64,000 nt of DNA from Orychophragmus violaceus. Its lineage: Eukaryota > Streptophyta > Magnoliopsida > Brassicales > Brassicaceae. Every line of letters begins with the position of its first letter. The first letter of the stretch is position 1. Below the pieces are notes generated by a model that was given only the letters and a program-made list of their open reading frames with translations, did no database searches and was not told where the DNA came from. The DNA lies in contig CM058236.1 of NCBI GenBank assembly GCA_030180135.1, forward strand, positions 11,305,357 through 11,369,356, given 5' to 3'. Positions 12,201-22,415 of the stretch are shown here, one piece after another. The position numbers and the translations under genes were made by a program.

Positions 12201-13339
12201 TGTTGATGACTCATCATCACCCACATATATTTCACATCATTTAGTATTCAATTTTAATAATCAACATATATAAATAAATTTCAATAGAATATTAAAGGAT
12301 GAACTACACGAATATTACAAATTGTGGTCAAAATTGATTCCATAGTAAGAGAAAGTGGTCAATTAGGTGAATAGCACCACACCACACAATTGAACTGCAC
12401 AAACTTATCATATTTCCCTCAAAATAATATTAAATATTCAGCTAACTCACAAAAGTAAATCGCCTATCTCTTCACAAACGCATATATTTTTTGTTTTGTT
12501 TTTTACTTTCCGGCTTTATTTAATTTTCTTAATTTTCTCATTGTGCTCTCTCTTTCTCCAGAATAAGTATATATTTTCAGTTCATACAAAATATATATAA
12601 CACTCGCTTTCTGATATTCGAATAGTGTAAAATAGTCGTCTATTTAACAATGTACACAAACAATTTTATATTTGAATGTAGTCAATTATGCATAATGTAT
12701 ATGTTATGCATAGTGCATATTGGATAACCTTGTCGTTAGATGACTATTCCATTAGAAATATATTCTTGGACAAAACTTAAACACTCAAGTACCATAGTTT
12801 AATACATATAATCGAGTATGTAAGTGGATTCATCTATCTTTATGTATATATTTTTATTTATAGTCATATACTTGAATTTCTTTGTTTTGATTTGATGATT
12901 AAATAGCCATCTACATTCATACAACTCTCCTTAAATATTTTTTTTTTTGACAAAGTCTCTCCTTAAATATTTGCAGACCATGATTTACCTAAATGACCAA
13001 ATATGTGAAAATATTCATCTATTTTGATGTGTTTATTTATAATTATAGTCACATATTCAAGTTTAATTGTTCCATAACTTTGAAATAGTCATCTACATCC
13101 ATATAACTATCTTTTGAAATATTTATAAACTTATGGCCACATGAGTCATAAATTGGAAAATAATGATAATCATGATTTACATAAAAGTGAAAAGTGAAAA
13201 TATGAGAGAAAATTGTGTCAAAAGAGAGAGAGAATATGTGAGTTATTTACAAAAGTTGAGATGGTGATCACAAATAATATTGAACAAGACCTAGAAAATA
13301 CATTTTTTTTATTTTCTTATTTCAGGTTCTCAAAGATAT
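12201..13339. other. AT-rich intergenic DNA
   Basis: No gene seen. A 15-bp direct repeat (TCTCCTTAAATATTT at 12926-12940 and 12958-12972) brackets a 17-bp poly-T/GACAAAG insert, which could be a tiny retroposon stub. Otherwise simple AT-rich sequence. Confidence 0.4.
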
Positions 13340-13960
13340 CATCCCACCTAATTTTTCAATATTATGTCATTATCAAAATATGAATAATATTTTAATATAT
13401 ATATATATTTAAACTATGTATCATACTATATAATTAATTACTTAGTTAACAAAATTAACTATAATATTTATTAAATCTATTAATATTTATATATTTTTAA
13501 CTCAAATTCTTTTTAAACCAAATATAAAAGTGATAGAAAAAAGGAAATCATTAGTATATTATAAAAAATTAGCAATATTTTTAATCATTTATTTGGATAA
13601 CATGGTTTACTTGATCTTCTAATATAATAACATATAAAATTTTCAAAAATATAAGAAGTTAAAATATTTATAATTAGTGTAAAAAATTATCCAAATAACC
13701 GATTAAGTTTAAAATAAATATTGCTGCCTATTTTATTCAGAATATGATTACTAATCATTTCATTTCTTTGTATCACCTTTTCTATTTGATATTTTATAAA
13801 ATTTGAGTTAAAAATATATAAATAGTAATAGAGTTAATAAATATTATAGTTAAATTTGTTAAATATATAATAATTAATTATATATATATATAGTATGTAA
13901 AATTATTTTAAAAATAAATATTGGAATGATATTTTATATTATTGAAAAATACTTTTTAAT
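13340..13960. repeat. Foldback (inverted-repeat) element, MITE-like
   Basis: The two halves are imperfect reverse complements around a centre near 13640. For example, TTATTTGGATAA (about 13589) pairs with TTATCCAAATAA (about 13688), and TATTTTTAACTCAAATT (about 13491) pairs with AATTTGAGTTAAAAATA (about 13800). Arm similarity continues outward to the TTTTTCAATATTAT and ATATTATTGAAAAA blocks. No coding capacity. No clean terminal motif or target duplication could be fixed. Confidence 0.7.
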
Positions 13961-14079
13961 ATTATTTGAAACTTTTATATTTATATTATTAAGATTAAAT
14001 ATCAAAATGATGTGGAATATATAGATGATGATGTGTCATCACAAAAAAAAAAAAACCCTAAGATTATCTTATCAGAATT

Positions 14080-14861
14080 GGTATTGTCTTTCTCATACTC
14101 CAGATTTATGTTTAAAAGGACTTTCGCCCCAGGCCCCTTAAATGTATAAACTTTTTGAGGCCCCAATTTATAAAATATATTGTATCAGATTGGTTTTCAA
14201 GAGTGAATATGTTATTAATAGTCTTGAGTTCGATTCAGTTTGATTTCATGTTAGATAAATTTTCTTAATCCATGCGTCTTTTTCACTTTCTTATTAATTT
14301 TCTCTTTCTTAATCCCCAGTGTACTCTTCTCTTTGGTTGGTACTTATCTTGGTAACAAGTAAGTCTCTTCCTCTATCAATATTCACCTATTTTTCTTTAT
14401 TCTTCTTAAAAGTGACAAATATGTGTTAGTGCTTTTAAATTGTTAGCTTAACACTTTCTACTACTTTTGTGATTTGAATATTTACGCTATTAAAAAGACG
14501 ATGAAAACATCTTTTAATCTATATAAGCTTTGAAGCAGAAAAATAAATATATTGATAATCAAATATATTGTATATTTTAAACATTAATTGCAGAAATTAT
14601 GTCCCTTATAACATAATTATGTGGACAAAAAATATATAAAAATTTTGATTCTGTGAAATCTCTCCAAATTTTTTATTTACAAGTTTTATAATCTTATTGA
14701 ATTTGTGAGAATTACTGAATTGGTGTCAGATCTAACTAGACACCGATTTAATATTACATTTTAATTATTAATAAAGCCTCATTTTTTTAGTAGCCCCAAG
14801 CCTCTGTGAACCTTGGCACGGCACTGGGTATTGTCTTTCTCATACTCCAGATTTATGTTTA
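14080..14861. repeat. 712-bp insertion flanked by perfect 35-bp direct repeats
   Basis: GGTATTGTCTTTCTCATACT and the following 15 bases occur identically at 14080-14114 and 14827-14861. The intervening 712 bp are bounded by C/G-rich ends (CGCCCCAGGCCCC on the left, CTTGGCACGGCACT on the right) and contain AT-rich non-coding DNA. The repeat is far longer than a normal transposon target duplication; retroposition or break repair are possible origins. Confidence 0.75.
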
Positions 14862-15459
14862 TTTTACTCATTAAATTGGTTTATTTTGTGGATACTTCAT
14901 GAGGGATTAAAAGATTGTTAACAACTGAATGGGCCGATAACCTAATGTAATAAAAAGCCTAAAACCAGAATTGGTAATGAGCATAAGACGTGATACTCTC
15001 ACACGTGTCTTTCTCTTACTCTCTCGCCGTTTCTAGAGCTTTGTGTTCTCTTCCCCTTTTAAATGTAGTTTGTAAAATTGTGAAAGTATTCTCTTTTAAC
15101 TCGCTACTTTTTGATTCGAATTGGTTCTAGCCATTCTGATTGGTTTCGTGTTGCTACTTCCTTGAGGAATTGGTATAAAAATTTCACATTGACAAAATTG
15201 AGCTCCGTTTCATGATTTATTGGGTTTCATACGAATCTAGGATGTTAATTCTTTGATTAACTCTGGGTCTTGTAGGGTTTCTAGAAACTGCTCTTGTTTT
15301 TCTGTGTATGCTGGTTTTTTCAACAAGGAAAGTCTGAAGATTGTTGAGCTGTTGTTATATCATTAACTGCGTGTTTGAGCTTTTGGGTGTCTGATCTAAG
15401 ATGTTAACAGAGCTCTTATAGATTCTTAGAGTAGCCTATTAATATATTTTTCTTCAGAG
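14862..15459 (+). other. Former promoter and 5' UTR of the ZPR1 locus
   Basis: Non-coding. The pyrimidine-rich stretch near 15000-15060 (TCTCTTACTCTCTCGCCG) and the T-rich DNA up to the ATG resemble a plant 5' leader, possibly with an intron. No TATA box could be fixed. Confidence 0.35.
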
Positions 15460-17847
15460 ATGACGGAACAAGAAATCGATGTCAGATCGGTGGTTGAAGC
15501 TGTTTCTGCTGATCATTCCTTTGGTGCTCCCCTATACGTAGTTGAGAGCATGTGCATGCGCTGCGGAGAAAATGTATGTCTCTCATTCTCACACACATAT
15601 ATGTATAAGTATTGATATTTTGTGGCAATCAAATGCGTTGTATGAGTTGGTCTTTCTCCTTTTCCAGGGAACAACTAGATTTCTATTGACCTTAATTCCT
15701 CACTTGAGAAAGGTAATTCGTACTCTGTTTTAAAGAGTAGCCATTTTTGTTCATTTTCTAAACTCAGATTTTGCATACTTTACTCACTCTTAACAGTCCA
15801 CTTTCACTTGTGATTACAGGTCTTATTATCTGCATTTGAATGTCCGCATTGTGGAGAAAGGTACAACTTTTCACGGTTTGAGCAGGGTGGATTGTTTTGA
15901 AAACAAATTCACTGTAAATATAAATCTGTTAATCTTATCTCTATTCTTTTCTTTAGGAATAATGAAGTTCAGTTTGCTGGCGAGATCCAACCTCGAGGAT
16001 GCTCTTACCATCTAGATGTTTTTGCTGGCGATGTGAAGGTATATGTATAAGAAACTTGAACTTGCTGTTTTTTGTTGCCTTCTTATTTTCTGTCTGAATG
16101 CAGATATTTGACCGGCAAGTTGTGAAATCTGAATCAGCCACTATAAAGGTGCTAATTTTGGGAACCGAGTGCCCTTCAAGAAGAACGCAGGGTAAACTCT
16201 GGACATTTCTTCATATACCCAGTTTGATTGTTGATTTTGCCTGAAACAGAAAGTGGATCCTAAAACTGCTGAAGCAATAGACCAATTCTTGTCTAAACTG
16301 AGAGCTTGTGCTAAAGCAGAGACATCCTTCACCTTCATTTTGGATGATCCTGCTGGAAACAGCTTCATTGAAAACCCGTACAGATACTCAACTTAATTTA
16401 TAATTTCCTTATTTGCATTTTGACAAGTTTCCAACATATGACAGACATGCTCCATCACCGGATCCTTCTTTAACCATCAAATTTTATGAGAGCACCTGAG
16501 CAACAAGCAACGCTTGGATATCTTGCCAACGCATCCCTACCCCATTGCTCAAAGTAACAGCACTGATATTTCCGATAACTTGTTTAGATACTCCGCTCCT
16601 GAAGAGGTAACTTCTGACGCTGCAATTTATCAAGGTTATGATCACCTGAGAAAAGAAATCAGTTCCCAAGGTTGTGATTATTGTTCGTATCTAACAGGTG
16701 ATGACATTCCCTTCAACTTGTGGGGCATGTATGAAGCTGTGCGAGACAAGGATGTTCCTTTCAAATTTTGAATCTGTATATTCTTTGGTTTTACGTTTGT
16801 TGGTGTTGTGTACCACTTGACATAGAATAGAAATCCCCTACTTTCAGGAGGTCATTGTCATGGCATCTACGTGCGATGATTGTGGCTATCGCAATTTTGA
16901 GGTCTGGTTCCATTGGCTTAATCTTGATAGAGATTTTGCAGAAAATTTCTCTCTCTGTGAGGAACATCACTGACCTTAGAGAGAAACCTGGTGGTGCAAT
17001 TCCTAAAAAGGGAAAGAAAATTTCTCTCTCTGTGAGGAACATCACTGACCTTAGCAGAGATGTTATCAAGGTTAGTTTTTTTGGTAGGAGTAATCTTTTT
17101 ACGAAATGTTGGATGCATTTAAACTAGCTGAGAATGTAAGAATTCTTCATAATGTCCCTTGTAAGTGTATGTCACTAATGGTGAATTTTGGTGCATTAGT
17201 CGGACAATGCAGGAGTGAAAATCCCAGAACTTGATCTGGAGCTAGCTGGTGGTACACTGTAGAGGGGAATGGTCACACAGATCAGAGAAAGTAAGTAAGT
17301 ATGACCTTTCAACATGTACACATTCAAGTCTTGAATCATTGTTATCTACAGACCCAAATGTGATATGATTTTTCACAGGCTTAGCGAGAGTGCACGGGTT
17401 CACATTTGGTGACAGTTTGGAGGAGAGTAAGAAGAACAAGTGGAGAGAATTTGGATCCAGGCTAACCAAGGTAGCAACTCTTATTGGTTTTCCGTCCTTG
17501 CAAGAAAAAACTCTTCTTTTCTTTTCTTGCAGCTCCTAAGCTTAGAACAGCCATGGACTTTGATTCTTGATGATGAATTAGCGAATTCCTTTATTTCACC
17601 AGATATCAAAGATGACCATCACCTCACATGTAAGTACCAGAGGCTGATTTGGCATCGGTTCATTTATCATACATCAAAGAGAAACAAAATTAGGACTAAA
17701 GATAGCAGTTAGGACATGATTCTTGGGTTTCAAGTAACAAATGTTGGAACTACAGATGAAGAGTACGAAAGATCATGGGAACAAAACGAGGAGTTGGGTC
17801 TCAACGACATAGATACTTCTTCAGCTGATGCTGCTTATGACAAGTAA
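15460..17847 (+). pseudogene. ZPR1: ZPR1-type zinc-finger protein pseudogene
   Basis: Intron-containing copy of ZPR1, the conserved eukaryotic protein with two C4 zinc fingers known to associate with translation factor eEF1A. Exons read by eye: 15460-15573, 15668-15712, 15820-15860, 15957-16038, 16104-16148, 16250-16377, from 16445, from 16698, 16848-16901, about 16940-17069, from 17200, 17379-17470, 17533-17629, 17756-17847. Finger 1 is intact (MCMRC...ECPHCGER), as is part of finger 2 (TCDDCGYR). Lesions: about 30 codons lost after exon 5 (intron fused to SALQEERR), a 2-base loss giving TGA at 16497-16499, a further deletion before IAQSNS, a truncated exon near 16760, a 75-bp in-frame duplication at 16941-17054, and TAG at 17260-17262. 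Retained introns mean a DNA-level copy, not a retrocopy. It ends convergent with the MBD-FKBP gene. Confidence 0.93.
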
Positions 17848-18434
17848 ATTACCTTAAACCTGAAAAGTTGTGTCTATGATTTATTTATTGCTTATACATC
17901 CAAAGTAGCAGAGACCAACTCTTGTTGTGTAATGCTCATATGAACTGTGTCTGGAACTAAAGCAAGTTTCTTCTGCATTGTGTTCTTATTACAGTTAGTA
18001 GTCACCTTTGGTCGTATCTCATCGTAAATTGCTATTTCTCACCGCCAGAAGATTTTTGAATTCTAATATCTTTTTCTCCTTCTCGTAAACTGCCCGCCAC
18101 ATGTGATTTTCTGTTACTCTGTTTTCATTACATTTTTGTTCATGGACCTTGTCAACATTACTTCATACGCCTTTGAAGCGATTTGCAGTTTTGATCTCTC
18201 TCTCTCTCTCTTTTTAGTTCATGCAGTATGGTTTGTACATGATTAGTGTGAGACAATACCAGATGGCCTAAGACTTAATATTACGAAACATTGACACAAA
18301 CCAAACGTAACACACCTTGATAAATAACCGGGGAAAGTTTTGAGTTATGCAAAATGCTAATAAAAAGAAGAAAAAAAAGCGAACGTTTCCAAGGAGACAA
18401 ACCCTAGGCTTGTATGAAAAGGTGAATGTCATCA
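17848..18434. other. Convergent 3' flanks of ZPR1 pseudogene and MBD-FKBP gene
   Basis: No coding signal. A (TC)n microsatellite lies at about 18194-18211. The region must hold the polyadenylation sites of both loci, but none could be singled out. Confidence 0.4.
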
Positions 18435-20910
18435 TCATCTGACTTTTACTGCCTCCACTTCATAGACTAGCCACACGTTGCCAGGCACAGCTTCCTTTGA
18501 GTACCTGTGTTTGTTTCATCACATCGAGAGCAAATGCCTCAGGTTAGTTATAGTAATGTTACAATGAGATAGATGATGAAACAACAATCATTACCCGAGG
18601 GATGGTGGAATTATGAGTCTTCTCTTTTCACCAACTCTCATCCCTGTCAATTAATTACAGATTCCGTTGAAACAAAAGATACCAATTACTTTCTGATTTT
18701 TGGTTCAGACAATATATACATACATACCTTCAACACCAATGCTGAGACCTTTTATGACCTTTTCTCCACCTGCAAGCCACAAAAGTTGATTTTCTTTGTG
18801 GATATGGTCGAAACAAAATGACAATATCTAAGAAATCCTTTAATTACCTAAGCGGAATCTTAATGGAGCCTCTTCCAAGTTGGATTCAAACAATTCTCCA
18901 GTGTCCTTTAACTTCCCAGTATAGTGTATGCTCACCTGAAACAAAAGATCAATGATTTAATTAATACCATGAACACACATACAATATGTAAAGAAAAAAA
19001 TACTCACCTTTTCCCCTTTAACAGCTACTTTTCCATTCATCTTTCCTTTTTTGATTTCTTCAATGATCACTTTGTTTGAATCAAGAGTACTAGCTTCTTT
19101 CTCGACGTTCCTATTCATTATATATGGAAATAATAACATTTATAAACAGGAACACGTACCCAATAAAAGTCAAGAGAGTATATATACTTTGTATTTATTT
19201 ATACAATGTTGACTCACCTCTCCTTGTCCACAGCTTGTTTCTTCCTCTTTGAAGTTTCCTTTCTCCTTTTCCTCTTTTTCCTATCGATCATGTGACATGT
19301 GTTAATTGTTCATGTATTATCTTCTTAAATTATGATGACACTTACTTGTTGTCAGTAGCTTGCTTCTCCTTCCCAATACTTTCAGACATATGTTTTCCCT
19401 CCCCATCATCTTGTTTCTTCCTCTTTCTTCTATTCCTTTTCCTCTTTTTCCTAGACGGAGGAGTTTCATCATATATATATGTATCATCTTCTTAAATTAT
19501 GTAGGTAGGTACCACTAATTACCTTTCATGAGTAGCTTGCTTCTCCTTCTCAGGCACATGTTTTTCCCCGTCTTCGGTATCTGAGTTCATTACATCTGAC
19601 TCCTTGTCTTGTTCTATCTTTGAAAGGTTATCACAGCCTTTCTGAGCGGAAGAAACTTCAACATCACTCAATGCTTTATTATCGCTGGAACAAGAAACAA
19701 ATTTCATTTGTAAAAGGTTAAAAATTCCGGAATCTACTATATATAGTGGGTGGAAACTCTAATACTTACCTTCTATCCAGAGTCTGAGTTTCTGCTTCTG
19801 ATTTCTTCTCACTATTTCCCAAAGGCAAATGAATCTCTGAAGAGTGCAACTCCTCCATCTTTTGGTCATTATCGTTGCTACTTACTTCGGAATCCTTCTT
19901 GTTGTAGTCACCACCAGAAACATCTTCAAGCTTTGTTTTATTCTTCATCACTTTGGGCTTTGCAAAAGAAATGGCCTCCATATTTGTGCCTTTGAAACTT
20001 TCCTTGTCTCGTATAAAATGGGCGACTTCCCTGCAACTTCTTAGCCTCTTTCCCTGAGGAGTAAGGTAATAAACATCGGCTCGATCACCTCTTTCTCTGA
20101 GAACTAAGATTCTTCTGAATCCTTGAGGTGTTTTGGGTAAACCATGCAGACTATCTTCAAACCATACCCTCGTTGAATCACCTTCCACATCAATATCACC
20201 AAGTTCTTCACAGCTATTCTTGCATTCAAAAGACTTGTTCAGTGCTTCACTTCTAATCTCCTCATACTCTTCTTGGGATTCAATGGACCTCCACTTGTCG
20301 CACTTTCCACATTGTGCAACATACGTGTCAATAAATCTACATAGTTTTCGCTACACACATAAAATAAAACACACAATTTCTTGTTAAAGCTGTCTCATCA
20401 TTTGATATTTTATGGTACTCTGATTTTTTCTTCTTTTTCTCTACTTTTTAAAATTAATTTCTAGTTCAACTAAAAACGATTAGAGTCAACCTATATTCAA
20501 ATATTCTTAAACCCTAAACAGAACTTTGAAAGTAAAAGATGTGGGTTCATAATCATAGTATTTTATCTAGTAAACAATGTAAAAGTCGCTGGCAAAAAAA
20601 ATATATTCTGGAAAAAAAACTCTCAAATCTTTAACCTCAAAGAGATCTGACATGCATGTACGTTTGGTTTCACTAAATCAAATTGTTTAGTAAATAGCAT
20701 TATATAAAAGCAGTTTCAAACTTTCTGAAAATGTTAGACGCAAAATGAAAAGAAAAATCAGAACAACAATAAGTTCTGCTCTGAAATTATTTTAAATAAC
20801 ATGACACATTGACAAATAAAAGGGAAATATTGAAACAAAAACATATAAGATCTCCATGCAAGTTTAAATCATACCTTGCGAGAAGTATCTTGTTGAGTCG
20901 TCTCCTCCAT
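18435..20910 (-). CDS. Chimeric CW zinc finger - MBD - FKBP protein
   Basis: Ten exons read on the minus strand: 20910-20875, 20350-19770, 19684-19523, 19450-19346, 19280-19218, 19110-19008, 18935-18848, 18769-18728, 18643-18595, 18504-18435. All junctions are GT-AG and the 1299 bases stay in phase (432 residues plus TGA). Residues 22-60: CW-type zinc finger (QCGKCDKWR, then Cys 55 and 59). Residues 82-126: methyl-CpG-binding domain (LPKTPQGFRR, ADVYYLTPQGKRLRS); by alignment the MeCP2 Arg111, Asp121 and Arg133 equivalents are kept. Residues 206-315: acidic then Lys/Arg-rich, likely nuclear localisation. Residues 317-431: FKBP prolyl-isomerase fold (VSIHYTGKL, FRLGGEKVIKG, IIPPSLGYS, WLVYEVEAVKV), closest in my memory to nuclear FKBP43. 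CW-MBD resembles Arabidopsis MBD1/2/4/12. Fusion is inferred from phase and the 85-bp second intron; expression is untested. Intron-2 retention would stop just after exon 2. Confidence 0.85.
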
Positions 20911-21302
20911 TTTTAAAGAGAGGTGAAGAAGAGTTTTGGGTGAGTTTGAGAGAAAGGTGAAGAAGAGTTTTGGGTGAGGAAAAGACTATTTCTTCTGCTC
21001 TTTTCTTTTAAGTGGAATTTAAAATGTATAATGATGTCCTTTGGGCTTCTCCCACGGTCCCACTCACATATTAATAAATAGGGAGGATTTTAAAATATTT
21101 AAATGACTTAACAGGATTTCGGCGCATGCAATAATGTTTTGTCTTGTTTCTTTTTTGGAAAATGAGTAGGAATAAAATATAATATGAGAGATTTTTTGTC
21201 AAGCGTTCTATTTTTGTTTTTTTTTTTTATGTCAACGTTCTATTTGTTTTTTTGGTCTACTAGTTTGGTGAATTTGAAAGTAGGATTTTGAATGGTAACT
21301 AT
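20911..21302 (-). promoter_or_regulatory. 5' leader and promoter region of MBD-FKBP gene, with a direct repeat
   Basis: Immediately upstream of the ATG, the 24-bp unit AGGTGAAGAAGAGTTTTGGG plus TGAG occurs twice (20921 and 20955, offset 34). On the coding strand this is a CT-rich leader. No TATA box could be fixed. The hAT MITE at 21303 begins about 390 bp upstream of the start codon. Confidence 0.4.
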
Positions 21303-21878
21303 CAGTGTTCAAGAAAGCGCTAGGCGCTAGTCGGACGGTGACCCACCGTCTAGCGCCTAGAACGCTTAGTCGGGGCCTAGACGGTATATGCATTTATAAA
21401 AGAAAATAATATATATTAGATATATTATATAATATATGTTATATAATTCAAATATTCTTAGTCTAAAAAATAAATTAAAACTCAAAGTACATCGAAATAA
21501 CAAAAAGAATATTAGCTAAATTTATCAGCACACGACATTTACTATCAAATCTGTTAAATTTACAATATTTTTTTATTGATAACCATTAATTTATGAAGTA
21601 AGAACTTATAAATTTAGTTATATGTAATAAAATTTTAAAATTATCATGAAAATTAAAAATCAAATGATAATTGGTTAAAGATTGTGTGTAGCCGCCTAGG
21701 ACCGTCTAGACCCGCCTAGGACCGTCTAGACCCGCCTAGGACCGTCTAGATCTGCCTAAATCCGCTTAATAACATAAACGCCTAATTCGAACGCCTAGGA
21801 GAAAATCGCCACGGTCAAAGACCGCCTAGTGCCTAGGCCCCGCCTAGGCGGCCGCCTAAACCGATTTTTAGAACACTG
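21303..21878. mobile_element. Non-autonomous hAT-type MITE, 576 bp
   Basis: Ends are CAGTGTTC and GAACACTG, a perfect 8-bp terminal inverted repeat that continues imperfectly. The flanks are a perfect 8-bp target duplication, GTAACTAT (21295-21302 and 21879-21886). CAGTG-type ends plus an 8-bp duplication define the hAT superfamily. The subterminal DNA is dense in GCCTAGGCG-like motifs, including three tandem 20-bp units CCGCCTAGGACCGTCTAGAC (about 21692-21750). The middle is AT-rich with no ORF, so it depends on a transposase elsewhere. Confidence 0.92.
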
Positions 21879-22415
21879 GTAACTATAATCAAAGCGGATT
21901 AGTCCGCGAATGAACTAATCATTTGACCATTTTCCTTATTTGAGGTCTGCACGTTGACCATTTTCATTTGTTTCTCAATTGAATTATTTTCTTCCATTAA
22001 CCTCTCAAGCTCAGATTCCTTGACCGTCTTCTTTTTTTCTATTGCATCAATTTGCACTGTCATTGCTCTCTCTTTCTCTCATCAAGATTCTTCTCCAATC
22101 CAATAACCACATCCCATAAAACCCTCTCTTCCTTTGTCAAACTTTCCACAGTGTTATTTAACTTGCCTACATTTTTCTTTATCTCCTTGATTTCCCCTCT
22201 TTAATCAATCTTTACAATATCCATTTCATTCTTAACACCCAATAGCACTTTGATTTTTCTCTTCGATTCATATATCTTCTTCTTCTTCTTCTCTTTGATG
22301 GTCTTCTCCATTTTCACCTTTTCAATCATTTCTTCTCTCATTTTCCTCTCCTTTACCAACTTATCATTTTCAGATTTCAGTCCCCAAATACTATTTATTA
22401 AGATCTATGAGCTTT

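Noticed and set aside
16141..16368. Small minus-strand frames opposite ZPR1 exons
   Set aside because: They mirror ZPR1 exon sequence; the plus strand gives the family match.
19292..19495. Plus-strand Phe/Leu-rich frames opposite the MBD-FKBP gene suggesting membrane segments
   Set aside because: They are the reverse of Lys/Arg/Glu-rich exons 4 and 5; the minus strand is spliced in phase.
21204..21245. CGTTCTATTT direct repeat around a poly-T stretch as another retroposon stub
   Set aside because: The flanking GTCAA is also repeated, so a simple tandem duplication with T-run slippage explains it better.
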